From assembly GCF_003477525.1 (NCBI RefSeq), contig NZ_QUDO01000006.1, forward strand, positions 1 through 64,000: 64,000 nucleotides of DNA, in the 5' to 3' direction. Numbering within the stretch: position 1 is the stretch's first letter; each line of letters begins with the position of its first letter. The notes below the pieces were generated by a model. It was not told the DNA's origin, ran no database searches, and saw only the letters and a list, made by a program, of their open reading frames with translations. A program made the position numbers and the translations under genes. Source of the DNA: Ruminococcus sp. AF41-9. Lineage in GTDB: Bacteria; Bacillota; Clostridia; Lachnospirales; Lachnospiraceae. Below are positions 45,241-54,101 of this stretch, one piece after another.

Positions 45241-45400
45241 TCACAGTCGGTAATTTCACAGAGTCTGACAAGCCAGCAGAACGCTGACCGTGGTTTGCCT
45301 CATGTCAGTGGGGGATACCGATTTCTCTCCGCCCGCCACTGACGTTATCTTTCCTACTTGCAATTCATCTCACCACCTATAGAGGTGGGAGAATCCTTGC
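45241..45400. other. Structured non-coding region between cbiC and the pyridoxamine kinase gene
   Basis: No gene lies in 45116-45474. This stretch contains several strong stems: CAGC/GCTG (45274-45286), a perfect 8-bp GTCAGTGG / CCACTGAC pair (45304-45311 and 45336-45343), and CCACCT / AGGTGG (near 45373-45388). Together they look like a folded RNA or the end of a small mobile element of the IS200/IS605 kind. The B12-box of a cobalamin riboswitch is absent, and no ORF is present. Function unknown. Confidence 0.5.
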
Positions 45401-45413
45401 TATTATTTGTTGA

Positions 45414-45460
45414 AAATCTCCATCCGTAAACTTCCTTTTGAGTCTTCTGGACGGAGATTT
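45414..45460 (-). terminator. Hairpin after cbiC, probable end of the cobalamin operon
   Basis: Stem AAATCTCC (45414-45421) / GGAGATTT (45453-45460), extended by CCGT/ACGG with a 2-base bulge, 15 bases after the cbiC stop codon. On the minus strand only TTTTC follows, so termination may be partial. Confidence 0.55.
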
Positions 45461-45474
45461 CTCTGATTCTGTTA

Positions 45475-46119
45475 TTAATAGCCTCTGTTATTATCAATCA
45501 TATAAAGCAAGGCATTACAGATACATGCTGCAATATTGCTTCCGCCTTTTCTGCCTCTTGCCACGATATAAGGCACATCCGCCTGCATGATCAGTTCCTT
45601 GGACTGTACTACATTTACAAATCCTACCGGTACCCCGATGATCAGTTCCGGATTCAGTTTACCGTCTTCGATCAGTTCATAGAGACGGACCAGTGCGGTC
45701 GGAGCATTTCCGATGGCAAAGATCAGTTTTTTTCCCATTGCTGCTGCTTTATCCATGCTGGCTGTGGCTCTTGTGGTTCCGTTTGCCTTCGCTGTGGCTG
45801 CCACATCCTCATCTGAGATAAAGCAGAATACTTCTCCGCCGTAACGGGAAAGAACTCTCTTATTGATCCCGGACTCTGCCATATGTGTATCTGTCACAAT
45901 GCAGGCTCCCTCTTTGATCGCTGCAATAGCTTTCTGCACTGCATCTTCAGAAAAACAGAGATTCTTTGCATAATCAAAGTCTGCACTTGTGTGAATACAG
46001 CGTTTTACGATCAGTTCTGTTCCCGGGATCAGCTTTGTATCTCCAAGTTCCTCTGTAATGATCTCAAAGCTGCGTTTTTCTATATCCATTGGTTTTACAT
46101 TTTCCAATTCTACTTTCAT
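45475..46119 (-). CDS. cbiC: Cobalt-precorrin-8 methylmutase
   Basis: A 214-residue CbiC/CobH enzyme that moves a methyl group from C-11 to C-12, forming cobyrinate. The likely catalytic His is in VTDTHMAESGINK; the GVPVGFVNVVQSKELI and ARGRKGGSNIAAC segments are typical. The ATG at 46119 lies 6 bases after GGGGAGG; a TTG five codons earlier overlaps that site and is rejected. It is the last gene of the cobalamin operon. Confidence 0.95.
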   Translation of the reverse strand: MKVELENVKPMDIEKRSFEIITEELGDTKLIPGTELIVKRCIHTSADFDYAKNLCFSEDAVQKAIAAIKEGACIVTDTHMAESGINKRVLSRYGGEVFCFISDEDVAATAKANGTTRATASMDKAAAMGKKLIFAIGNAPTALVRLYELIEDGKLNPELIIGVPVGFVNVVQSKELIMQADVPYIVARGRKGGSNIAACICNALLYMIDNNRGY

Positions 46120-46178
46120 TTTCAGCCTCCCCAAATTCGTAATTTATTACCTGTCAGTGAATAACCAGTGTACCAGCC

Positions 46179-47687
46179 TCAGATTCCCTGCTCCAGTATC
46201 TCATAAATTTTCTTCATATCCAGATGCTTTCTGAGTTCTGCTGCCAGAATATCATATTGTGTCTCTTTAAATGCCGCAAAATCAACACCTGTCATCTGCG
46301 ACACATCGATTCCTTTTTTCTCGCCAAGCGCACGGACAACTGCTTCTGCAACATCCTCTTTATCAAAGACTCCATGTACATAGGTTCCACAGACATTCTT
46401 ACAGTATGCGCCATCTTCTTTCACGGTCCCTGACACATGATCTTCGATGGATACACAATGTCCGGCATTTTCTTTCAGGACAGTCTCGCCCATATGAATT
46501 TCGTACCCTTCCAGCTCTGCACCGGAAAGAGCTGTCAGTTCTCCCTCCAGATTCAGGAATTTTCCTGATACCCTGGTTCTGGTCTTGTTTTCTGCAAAGA
46601 CCGTATCCATTGGAAGAAGTCCCATTCCCTTGATGGTTCCGCCTGCTTCCACATGATGAGGGTCGCTCAACGATTCTCCCAGCATCTGATAGCCGCCACA
46701 GATTCCGAAAATAACTTTTCCTCTTGCAGCTTCCTTGAGTACTGCCGCTTCCAGACCATTGGTACGCATCCAGAGAAGATCCTCCATCGTATTCTTGGTT
46801 CCCGGCAGGATGATCATATCCGGATTTTTCAGCTCACTGACATGCTGTACATAGCGAAGAGAAACACCCGGAATACTTTCAAACGGATTGAAGTCCGTGA
46901 AATTGGAAATCCTCGGTACACGGATCACCGCAATATCGATCAGATCTACTTCCTGTTTTCTGTCAAAACGCTCTGTCAGGCTGTCCTCATCCTCCACCTG
47001 AATGTTCAGATATGGTGCCACTCCGACTACCGGAATATGGCTTCTCTTTTCCAGCATTTCCACACCCGGATCAAGGATTGTCTTGTCCCCGCGGAATTTG
47101 TTGATGATCAGACCTTTGACCATCTCTCTTTCATCTTCTTCCAGAAGTTCCACAGTACCGATGAGCTGTGCAAATACACCGCCTCTGTCAATATCCCCGA
47201 CCAGAAGTACCGGTGCCTTTGCCATCTTTGCCATTCCCATGTTTACGATGTCTTCTGTTTTCAGGTTAATCTCAGCAGGGCTTCCTGCGCCTTCGATCAC
47301 GATGATGTCATTCTCTGCTGCCAGGGCATTGTAGGCTTTCATAATGTCCGGCACGAGTTTCTTTTTGTATTTGAAATAATCTCTGGCACTCATGGTTCCA
47401 AGGACTTCCCCGTTTACGATTACCTGAGAACCGACATCATTGGTTGGCTTCAGCAGGATCGGGTTCATTAAGACAGACGGCTTAATCCCTGCCGCTTCCG
47501 CCTGCATGACCTGAGCCCTGCCCATTTCCAGACCCTCTTCTGTGATAAAAGAGTTCAGTGCCATATTCTGTGACTTAAAAGGTGCCACTCTGTAGCCATC
47601 CTGTTTAAAGATCCTGCACAGACCGGCTGCCAGAAGGCTTTTTCCTGCATTGGACATTGTGCCCTGCACCATAATCGCTTTTGCCAT
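46179..47687 (-). CDS. cbiP: Cobyric acid synthase (adenosylcobyrate synthase)
   Basis: A 502-residue CbiP/CobQ. It amidates the b, d, e and g side chains of adenosylcobyrinate a,c-diamide using glutamine and ATP. The dethiobiotin-synthase-like P-loop [18 protein letters not shown] is at the N-terminus and the class I glutaminase-like domain with the triad Cys in [12 protein letters not shown] is at the C-terminus. Length is normal. It lies 59 bases before cbiC and about 110 after cobD, with a nested-palindrome repeat in the latter gap. Confidence 0.97.
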   Translation of the reverse strand: MAKAIMVQGTMSNAGKSLLAAGLCRIFKQDGYRVAPFKSQNMALNSFITEEGLEMGRAQVMQAEAAGIKPSVLMNPILLKPTNDVGSQVIVNGEVLGTMSARDYFKYKKKLVPDIMKAYNALAAENDIIVIEGAGSPAEINLKTEDIVNMGMAKMAKAPVLLVGDIDRGGVFAQLIGTVELLEEDEREMVKGLIINKFRGDKTILDPGVEMLEKRSHIPVVGVAPYLNIQVEDEDSLTERFDRKQEVDLIDIAVIRVPRISNFTDFNPFESIPGVSLRYVQHVSELKNPDMIILPGTKNTMEDLLWMRTNGLEAAVLKEAARGKVIFGICGGYQMLGESLSDPHHVEAGGTIKGMGLLPMDTVFAENKTRTRVSGKFLNLEGELTALSGAELEGYEIHMGETVLKENAGHCVSIEDHVSGTVKEDGAYCKNVCGTYVHGVFDKEDVAEAVVRALGEKKGIDVSQMTGVDFAAFKETQYDILAAELRKHLDMKKIYEILEQGI

Positions 47688-47731
47688 GTTTGATTTCTTC
47701 TCCTCTCCTGCATAACTGTTATGTCTATCCT

Positions 47732-47775
47732 GTCAGACCGATAAGCAAATCTGTTCGCTGCCTGATCCGGTTAAA
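47732..47775. repeat. Short nested-palindrome repeat, copy 4
   Basis: GTCAGACCGATAAGCAAATC followed by TGTTCGCTGCCTGATCC and GGTTAAAAC, between cobD and cbiP. The outer TCAG/CTGA pair and the TTCGCTGCCTGAT tail match the family consensus; inner arms are diverged. Confidence 0.5.
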
Positions 47776-47800
47776 ACGTTCTGTCTACAGCTGACAGCAT

Positions 47801-48844
47801 CTACTCTGATACCTCTTTCAATACCTGTATCAGCTTCTCATTCTGTTCGTGTAACTTTACTGCAACACGGAAATATCCCTTTTCCAGTCCTGGATAGTTA
47901 CTGCAGTCGCGAATCAGAATCCCCTTTGGCACACAGCTTTCAAACAGATCCGCCGGACCATGGAAAAAGATATAATTTGCTTCTGACGGATATACCTTCA
48001 GTCCAAGCTGCGTCATTTTCTCCTTCATCCATGCAGATTCCCGGAAAATAAGCTGTCTGCCAGTCTCTACATATTCCGTCTCTTTCAGTGCTGCCATTCC
48101 TGCCTCCTGTGCCATGGTAGACACATTCCAGGGCTGTGTTGCCGCTTCCATCCGGTCTAACACTTCTCTGTCTGAGCAGAACCCATATCCCAGACGTACC
48201 CCCGGGATCGCATAACGCTTGGTAAATGCTTTCAGCAGAAAAAGATTCGGATATTCTGCCAGCTTTCCTTTCAGTGTGTGTGACTCCGGTTCTTTTACAA
48301 AATCGAGGAAGCATTCATCTACTACCATAAAAATCCCGGTTTCCGCACATCTTCTGAGTATTTTTTCCAGAAGTTCCTGCTGCATGGTGATTCCCGTCGG
48401 ATTATTCGGATTGCATAAGAAAATGATATCCGGTTTTTCCTTTTGCAGAATATGCAGATAATTCTCCTTTACGCAGAAGTCCGCTGTTTCCTCCAGATCA
48501 TATCTGGCAATTTCACATCCCACACTGACCAGTGCCTGTTCATATTCCGCAAAGGTCGGTGCCAGCAGAAGTGCTTTTTTCGGATTCTGCGCTCTGCAAA
48601 GGGAAAAAATAAGGTCTGCGGCTCCGTTACCGCAGATCAGATATTCTTTTTGTGTATGTTCATAAGCTGCGATTGCTTCTTTCAGCGGTCCGCAGCCTAC
48701 CCGTGGATAATCGCTCAGATCATCCACGCTGTCTATGATTGCCTGCTTTACACTCTGCGGTGTTCCCAGTGGGTTACAGTTTGCTGAGAAATCCAGGCAA
48801 TGGCTGTATTTGTAAACATCACCGCCATGTATATGTTTTGTCAT
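47801..48844 (-). CDS. cobD: L-threonine-O-3-phosphate decarboxylase (CobD)
   Basis: A 347-residue PLP enzyme of the HisC-like group. It makes (R)-1-amino-2-propanol O-2-phosphate for the cobalamin lower-loop arm. The start MTKHIHGGDVYKYS and CLDFSANCNPLGTP are CobD hallmarks; the PLP lysine is in KAFTKRYAIPGVRLGYG. It is placed between cbiB, its downstream partner enzyme, and cbiP. A paralogous enzyme is at 16498-17589. Confidence 0.93.
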   Translation of the reverse strand: MTKHIHGGDVYKYSHCLDFSANCNPLGTPQSVKQAIIDSVDDLSDYPRVGCGPLKEAIAAYEHTQKEYLICGNGAADLIFSLCRAQNPKKALLLAPTFAEYEQALVSVGCEIARYDLEETADFCVKENYLHILQKEKPDIIFLCNPNNPTGITMQQELLEKILRRCAETGIFMVVDECFLDFVKEPESHTLKGKLAEYPNLFLLKAFTKRYAIPGVRLGYGFCSDREVLDRMEAATQPWNVSTMAQEAGMAALKETEYVETGRQLIFRESAWMKEKMTQLGLKVYPSEANYIFFHGPADLFESCVPKGILIRDCSNYPGLEKGYFRVAVKLHEQNEKLIQVLKEVSE

Positions 48845-48897
48845 CTGTTTTCTCCTGTCTCATCGGTTCTGATCATTTTTAACGCCCCCTGTAACAG

Positions 48898-48950
48898 CAG
48901 GGAGGCGGATACACAGTCGGGCGAATAAAGTATCCACTTCGCCTGCCTGC
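48898..48950. repeat. Short nested-palindrome repeat, copy 5 (diverged)
   Basis: CAGGGAGGCGGATACACAGT ... TATCCACTTCGCCTGCCTG lies between cobD and cbiB, ending at the cbiB stop codon. GGCGGATA and TATCCACTTCGCC are the inner arms. A further small stem CCCTG / CAGGG lies at its left side. Confidence 0.5.
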
Positions 48951-49922
48951 CTATAACCAGAAACGCAATGCAATGCTGATCAGTAAAAATACCACAACAC
49001 CCAGTATCGCAGTCGCATAAAGCAGGCGGTTGGAGCGTCTGATATCTTCTACTTCCACAGGGCGGATTGCATCTCCGATGGTCGGTTTCTCATAAAGCTT
49101 TCCGAAATAATAAGCGTTTCCGGCAAGCTGGATATCCAGCGCACCAGCCATGGCAGCCTCTGTCTGTGCAGAATTCGGACTCGCATGATTTCTTCTGTCT
49201 CTGCGGTAGATCTTAGCAGCATTCTTTGTATCCATTTTCACAAACACGGTTGCTGCGACCATCAGCCAGCCGGAAATTCTTGCCGGGATAAGGTTTGCCA
49301 CATCATCAAGCTTCGCAGCACAGCGGCCGAAGTACAGATATTTATCATTCTTATAACCAAGCATGGAATCCATGGTATTGATGCCTTTATAAAGAAACAT
49401 CAGCCACACGCCGCCGATTGCCATATAGAACATCGGTGCAATAATTCCATCAGAAGAGTTTTCCGCCACTGTCTCTACTGCTGCTTTTGTTACTCCTTCT
49501 TCTGTAAGGGACTGGGTATCACGGCCTACGATCATGGATACCGCATAACGAGCCTCATCCAGTGTGCCGTTTTTTAATCTGTCATATACTTTCATGCTCT
49601 CTGTTTTCAGAGATTTGGTCGCCAGAAGCTGGTAACACCAGAAGGTCTCCAGTGCAAATCCCGCCCATACAGAAATCCCATAAAGGAATTTCAGGATCAG
49701 ATAAGGGATTCCTCCGCTGAGCAGACAGACCAGAATCACCTCCACGATACCTGCTGCCAGTTCCCCGCTGTTGGTCTTTGGAAAAATTTTCCGAAGAATT
49801 TTCTCCAGAAATGCGATCAGATTTCCGATCAGGCATACCGGATGATACAGCCATCTGGGATCTCCTATGATCAAATCAAGGATAAAACCTGCTGCAAGGG
49901 CAGGTATACTGTAATATATCAT
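48951..49922 (-). CDS. cbiB: Adenosylcobinamide-phosphate synthase
   Basis: A 323-residue membrane enzyme (CbiB, called CobD in the aerobic nomenclature) with four or more hydrophobic segments. It attaches aminopropanol phosphate to cobyric acid. The N-terminal AGFILDLIIGDPRWLYHPVC and the AENSSDGIIAPMFYMAIGG motif are diagnostic. The ATG at 49922 has a GGAG site; the longer reading adds 20 residues. It follows cbiA by 28 bases. Confidence 0.96.
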   Translation of the reverse strand: MIYYSIPALAAGFILDLIIGDPRWLYHPVCLIGNLIAFLEKILRKIFPKTNSGELAAGIVEVILVCLLSGGIPYLILKFLYGISVWAGFALETFWCYQLLATKSLKTESMKVYDRLKNGTLDEARYAVSMIVGRDTQSLTEEGVTKAAVETVAENSSDGIIAPMFYMAIGGVWLMFLYKGINTMDSMLGYKNDKYLYFGRCAAKLDDVANLIPARISGWLMVAATVFVKMDTKNAAKIYRRDRRNHASPNSAQTEAAMAGALDIQLAGNAYYFGKLYEKPTIGDAIRPVEVEDIRRSNRLLYATAILGVVVFLLISIALRFWL

Positions 49923-49950
49923 AATTGTTTCTACTCCTGCTTCATCTTTC

Positions 49951-51348
49951 TCATACTTTGCTGCTGCTATGATATTCCTCACATTTCAGCAGAAAAGCCC
50001 ACGGAACTTCCGGATTTCCATAATAGTACAGATGAGGGTATCCTGCCATCAGGGTTTCCTGACTGTGAATGCAGTCCCAGCCCCGTTTGCTCAGTGGTTT
50101 GGCAGCATGGAAATCACTGCCGCAGTTTTCAGAGTCAAAATAGTGGAACTCATGCGCCGGAATCTCCCCGATCTCTTCAGCAGCCTGTCCAAATACCGGA
50201 TGTCCGGCGGTCAGGGTAATGTATCCGAATCTGGTCAGTCTCGGAGTTCTGTAGCATTTTCCGGATATTACACCGCAGGTCTGACGGCTGATTCCATCCA
50301 TATCTTCCATCTGTTCATGCAGATACATAAAACCTCCGCACTCTGCCATGCAGGGCATTCCGTCTCTGAGTGCCTGCGCAATCTCTGTTTTCATCGATTG
50401 ATTCTGCTCCAGTGCCTCTCCGTTTAATTCCGGATATCCTCCATAAAAAAGCAGTCCATCCAGATCAGAAGGAAGATGTGCATCATGGATCGGTGAAAAA
50501 GGTACCAGCTCTGCTCCCATTTTCCGAAGCAGCCGGAAATTATCCTCATAGAAAAAGCAGAATGCTTCATCCTCTGCCACGCCGATTCTCAGCTTATGTG
50601 CTGTCCGAAAGCCAAATGCTTCGTTCTTTGCTGTCAGGGATTCCGGCACATTCAGATCCGGTGCACTCTGAGCCAGTGCAAGGATTCGGTCAATCTCCAT
50701 TGTTTCTTCCAGAACTGCTGCCAGTTTTTTCAGACGTTCTTTTAAGTCTGAGATTTCTTCCGGCAGTACCAGTCCGAGGTGTCTGCTCTCGATCACACAG
50801 TCCTCAACCTTTGGCACATATCCAAGGACTTCTATTCTCAGTTCTTCCTCCACCAGTTTCTTCATTCTGGGATAGAGCATCGGAGACATCTGATTAAAGA
50901 TCACACCTTTGATATGGCTGTTCTCTCTGTATTCCATAAAGCCCTTGATATAGGCAGCCAGGGAAATACTCATGCCTCTGCTGTTTACGATCAGGATTAC
51001 CGGAGTGTCTGTCGTATCTGCCAGATCATAGGCACTTGCTTTCGTGGAAATGCCGCCCACACCATCATAAAAGCCCATAACGCCTTCCATCACTGCGATC
51101 TCGCAGTCCTGCGCATTTTGTCCAAGGAGATATCTGGTGACATCTGCATCTGTAAAAAAGGTATCCAGATTTCTTGATTTCGTTCCGATAACTCTGGAAT
51201 GAAACATAGGATCAATATAGTCAGGCCCGCATTTAAAAGAGGCCACTTTCATTTTTCTGTTTACCAGTGCCTGCAAAAGCCCACAGGTGATCAGTGTCTT
51301 GCCACTGCCACTGGCTCCTGCTGCAAGAAGTATTCTTGGAATTTTCAT
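49951..51348 (-). CDS. cbiA: Cobyrinate a,c-diamide synthase
   Basis: A 465-residue CbiA. It amidates the a and c acetates of cobyrinate using glutamine and ATP. The P-loop LAAGASGSGKTLITCGLL is N-terminal, with VMEGVMGFYDG following; the C-terminal glutaminase has its nucleophile in MAECGGFMYLHE. It lies 14 bases after the cbiT fragment and 28 before cbiB. Confidence 0.97.
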   Translation of the reverse strand: MKIPRILLAAGASGSGKTLITCGLLQALVNRKMKVASFKCGPDYIDPMFHSRVIGTKSRNLDTFFTDADVTRYLLGQNAQDCEIAVMEGVMGFYDGVGGISTKASAYDLADTTDTPVILIVNSRGMSISLAAYIKGFMEYRENSHIKGVIFNQMSPMLYPRMKKLVEEELRIEVLGYVPKVEDCVIESRHLGLVLPEEISDLKERLKKLAAVLEETMEIDRILALAQSAPDLNVPESLTAKNEAFGFRTAHKLRIGVAEDEAFCFFYEDNFRLLRKMGAELVPFSPIHDAHLPSDLDGLLFYGGYPELNGEALEQNQSMKTEIAQALRDGMPCMAECGGFMYLHEQMEDMDGISRQTCGVISGKCYRTPRLTRFGYITLTAGHPVFGQAAEEIGEIPAHEFHYFDSENCGSDFHAAKPLSKRGWDCIHSQETLMAGYPHLYYYGNPEVPWAFLLKCEEYHSSSKV

Positions 51349-51362
51349 CCTTGTTTCTCCTG

Positions 51363-52115
51363 TTATTTCTTCTCCACATTGCTGTTTCCGGGATTCTGCA
51401 AAGTAATGATATAAATCGGGTTTTCACCCATCATCATATGGTAACGCCCGATTGCTTTCGAACGCGACGCATTAAGCTGAACAATCTCATTTTCCTCAAA
51501 TCCAAATTCTTTCGCTGTTTCCAGTGATTCGGAAACTGTCTCCAGTGTGATGCAGTTGATCACAATGCGGACCTGCGGATTCTTTTCGATCAGAAGCTTT
51601 ACGATTTCTTTCAGATTTCCGGAAGAACCACCGATAAATGCATGGGTTGGTGCCGGGAGGTCTGTCAATGCCTCCGGTGCAAGTCCTTCGATGATTTCCA
51701 GATTGTCTGCGGCAAATTTCACTTTATTCTGGCGGATAAGCTCTACTGCATCTTCTTTCTTTTCAACCGCCCAGACTTTACCCTGGTGTGCCCGAAGTGC
51801 CATCTCTATGGAAAGAGAGCCTGTTCCTGCTCCTACGTCATAGCAGACAGAATCTTCTGTCAGACACAGTTTGGAAAGAGAGACTGTACGCACTTCTTCT
51901 TTTGTCATCGGTGCTTTGCCTCTGATAAATTCTTCGTCTTTAATCCCGTGTGTTTCCAGACGTGTCTGCGCATTTTCATTGACTGCACAGATAACAGACA
52001 GAGGATCACCTTCGTAGTCTGTCAGTTCGCTGGCTGTTTTTGCAAAAATCTTCTCGTTGTCATAAGACAGATTTTCTCCTACATGGAGCATCACATTTCC
52101 CATTCCATATTCCAC
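51363..52115 (-). CDS. cbiT: CbiE C-terminal end plus cobalt-precorrin-6B C15-methyltransferase (CbiT)
   Basis: A 250-residue reading frame opening with GTG. Its first 50 or so residues are the end of a CbiE methyltransferase (MLHVGENLSYDNEKIF), and the rest is CbiT, a SAM-dependent decarboxylating methyltransferase with the motif VCYDVGAGTGSLSIEMAL. The frame stays open upstream to about 52216, where the homology continues into the CbiE part of the previous gene in another frame. So the start codon assigned here is only formal. Without the presumed one-base deletion, CbiJ-CbiE-CbiT would be a single protein of about 670 residues. Confidence 0.85.
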   Translation of the reverse strand: MEYGMGNVMLHVGENLSYDNEKIFAKTASELTDYEGDPLSVICAVNENAQTRLETHGIKDEEFIRGKAPMTKEEVRTVSLSKLCLTEDSVCYDVGAGTGSLSIEMALRAHQGKVWAVEKKEDAVELIRQNKVKFAADNLEIIEGLAPEALTDLPAPTHAFIGGSSGNLKEIVKLLIEKNPQVRIVINCITLETVSESLETAKEFGFEENEIVQLNASRSKAIGRYHMMMGENPIYIITLQNPGNSNVEKK

Positions 52116-52135
52116 CAGTTTCTTCGCCAGAAGAG

Positions 52136-53377
52136 CTACACCGTCTGAGGTTCCGAGAATGGCAAATACTTTCTTCTCATTACGAATATGAGAAATAAGA
52201 TTGCATCCCCTGCATGGGCGCTGACAATCTTTGCATCATCCCAGGAAAGTCCGATCTTTGACATGAAATATACGACAGAAGAAATTCCGCACTGGATCCG
52301 GATCTCCGGAGTCGCAGTACCCTGACATTGTCTGTTCTGTTGTAAGACATCCAGCAATTTTTTAGCGCCGCTGTAAAATCCCACATCTCCTGACAATACG
52401 ATTACAATGTTGTCGTATTCCGGATGTGAATCAATATAATTTTTGATCTCCTGGCTTCTGTATTCTATGAATACATCCTGTCCCGGACATTTCACGGAGT
52501 CCACCATTCTTCTGGCTCCGATCAGGAGGTCTGCGTGATCCAGGCTGTTTTTGCCCTGTACGGTCAGCATTTCAGGGCTCCCCATTCCGATTCCCAGAAG
52601 TGTGATGTGTGGCTGATGTGTCAGCGAAAAATGTTCTGTCAGAAATCGTTTACATTCCTTCACAGACATTCCTTCTTCTTTTAATGGACGTCCGATGATC
52701 ACCGGAACTGCATCACATTCCAGGGCAGCATCGATCTTATCCTGAAAACCGCCTGCTTTTCCGGTGTCTTTTGTTACCAGATATTTGCAATTATACTGTC
52801 TGAGCATTGCCGCATTCAGTTCTCTGGAAAAAGGTCCCTGCATTCCGATCAGATGTTTTCCCTCAAACCCCAGTTCTGCACATGCCTGCATGACATTTGG
52901 CAGGGAAAGGACTCTGGCATAGAGGCGTTCCTGATAATCTTTCATTCCGGTAAAGCCTGCCAGTTCCTTGCTTCCGGTTGTGAGCAGGATATTTCCCTGT
53001 GTCTGATCCAGATATTCTGCTGCTGCCTGAACGCTTTCCACATAGACTGCTTTGTCTTCATGAGTGCCGGATTCCCTCAGAACTCTTTGATAAGGAATCT
53101 GTGTTTTTTCACAGGCTGTCCGGATATTTACGGTAACTTCCGCAGCATAAGGATGAGTCGCATCCAGGATCATCTCCGGTTTCTCCTCTGCAAAAACCTG
53201 CTCCATGGCAGCTTCGTCCAGTCTTCCTGTCTGCACGGTAAGAAATTCATTTTCTGTCAGGGACTTGCTGCCATATTCCGTAGCCACAAATCCCTTCGTC
53301 TCTACCTGATGTTCTGCCAGGAACCTGCAGATTTCATACCCTTCTGTGGTTCCTGCAAAAACAAGAACTTTATACAT
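52136..53377 (-). CDS. cbiJ-cbiE: Precorrin-6A reductase fused to CbiE methyltransferase, frameshifted at the end
   Basis: A 413-residue frame. Residues about 1-250 are CbiJ/CobK (VLVFAGTTEGYEICRFLAEH, DATHPYAAEVT), an NAD(P)H reductase of cobalt-precorrin-6A. Residues about 255-393 are CbiE (ITLLGIGMGSPEMLTVQGK, VLSGDVGFYSGAKKL, KIVSAHAGD). From there the reading diverges to an unrelated 20-residue tail. The homologous continuation (CNLISHIRNEKKVFAILGT) is in another frame, so one base seems to be missing near 52206-52216. It starts within the last bases of cbiH (8-base overlap). Confidence 0.88.
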   Translation of the reverse strand: MYKVLVFAGTTEGYEICRFLAEHQVETKGFVATEYGSKSLTENEFLTVQTGRLDEAAMEQVFAEEKPEMILDATHPYAAEVTVNIRTACEKTQIPYQRVLRESGTHEDKAVYVESVQAAAEYLDQTQGNILLTTGSKELAGFTGMKDYQERLYARVLSLPNVMQACAELGFEGKHLIGMQGPFSRELNAAMLRQYNCKYLVTKDTGKAGGFQDKIDAALECDAVPVIIGRPLKEEGMSVKECKRFLTEHFSLTHQPHITLLGIGMGSPEMLTVQGKNSLDHADLLIGARRMVDSVKCPGQDVFIEYRSQEIKNYIDSHPEYDNIVIVLSGDVGFYSGAKKLLDVLQQNRQCQGTATPEIRIQCGISSVVYFMSKIGLSWDDAKIVSAHAGDAILFLIFVMRRKYLPFSEPQTV

Positions 53378-54101
53378 TCCTATATCCTCTCGGTGTTACC
53401 ATCTTGTGGTTGATTTCCTTTGTCTGGGAATTTCCGATAAATACGGTGGTAAACATATCTACCTGTGTATTTCTCAGCTCTTTTAATGTCATGACATGAG
53501 CTTCTTCGCCTTCTCTTGCGATATTGGAAACCGTACCGCATATGGTATCCGGTGATTTATATTTCATCATGAGATCACAGGCTTTCTGCAGATAGTCGTG
53601 GCGTTTCTTGCTGGACGGATTATAGAGGCATACTACGAAATCCGCCTGTGCTGCTGCCAGAAGTCTTGCCTCGATCTTTTCCCACGGTGTGAGAAGGTCA
53701 CTTAAACTGATCAGGCAGAAGTCATGGATCAGTGGCGCACCAAGAACTGCTGCTCCACCTGTGGCCGCTGTTACGCCTGGGATGATCTCCAGTTCTGTCT
53801 CCGGATAATTGACACCAACCTCATACATCAGACCTGCCATACCGTAGACTCCGGCATCGCCGCTGCAGATCATGGAAACGGTTTTGCCTTTTTTGGCTTC
53901 TTCAAAAGCAAGGACACAGCGGTCTACTTCTTTTTTCATTGGTGTGGTCATAAATTCCTTTCCCGGAAAATATTCTTTTACCAGGTCTACATATACGGTA
54001 TATCCGATGATCGCATCGCTTTCATTCATGGCGCGGATCGCTTTTCCAGTCATCTGGTCATAAGCTCCCGGTCCGATTCCGATTACATATATTTTACTCA
54101 A
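53370..54101 (-). CDS. cbiH: Cobalt-precorrin-3B C17-methyltransferase
   Basis: A 243-residue SAM-dependent methyltransferase that methylates C-17 and drives ring contraction. It starts IYVIGIGPGAYDQMTGKA and has SMICSGDAGVYGMAGL and PLIHDFCLISLSDLLTPW, all typical of CbiH/CobJ. It overlaps cbiG and cbiJ by 8 bases each, which points to tight translational coupling. Confidence 0.95.
   Translation of the reverse strand: MSKIYVIGIGPGAYDQMTGKAIRAMNESDAIIGYTVYVDLVKEYFPGKEFMTTPMKKEVDRCVLAFEEAKKGKTVSMICSGDAGVYGMAGLMYEVGVNYPETELEIIPGVTAATGGAAVLGAPLIHDFCLISLSDLLTPWEKIEARLLAAAQADFVVCLYNPSSKKRHDYLQKACDLMMKYKSPDTICGTVSNIAREGEEAHVMTLKELRNTQVDMFTTVFIGNSQTKEINHKMVTPRGYRNV

Noticed and set aside
45241..45345. 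Possible cobalamin riboswitch near cbiC
   Set aside because: A CACTGAC-type segment and several stems recall the aptamer, but the B12-box and GGTGAAA core are missing on either strand, and the location is downstream of the operon.
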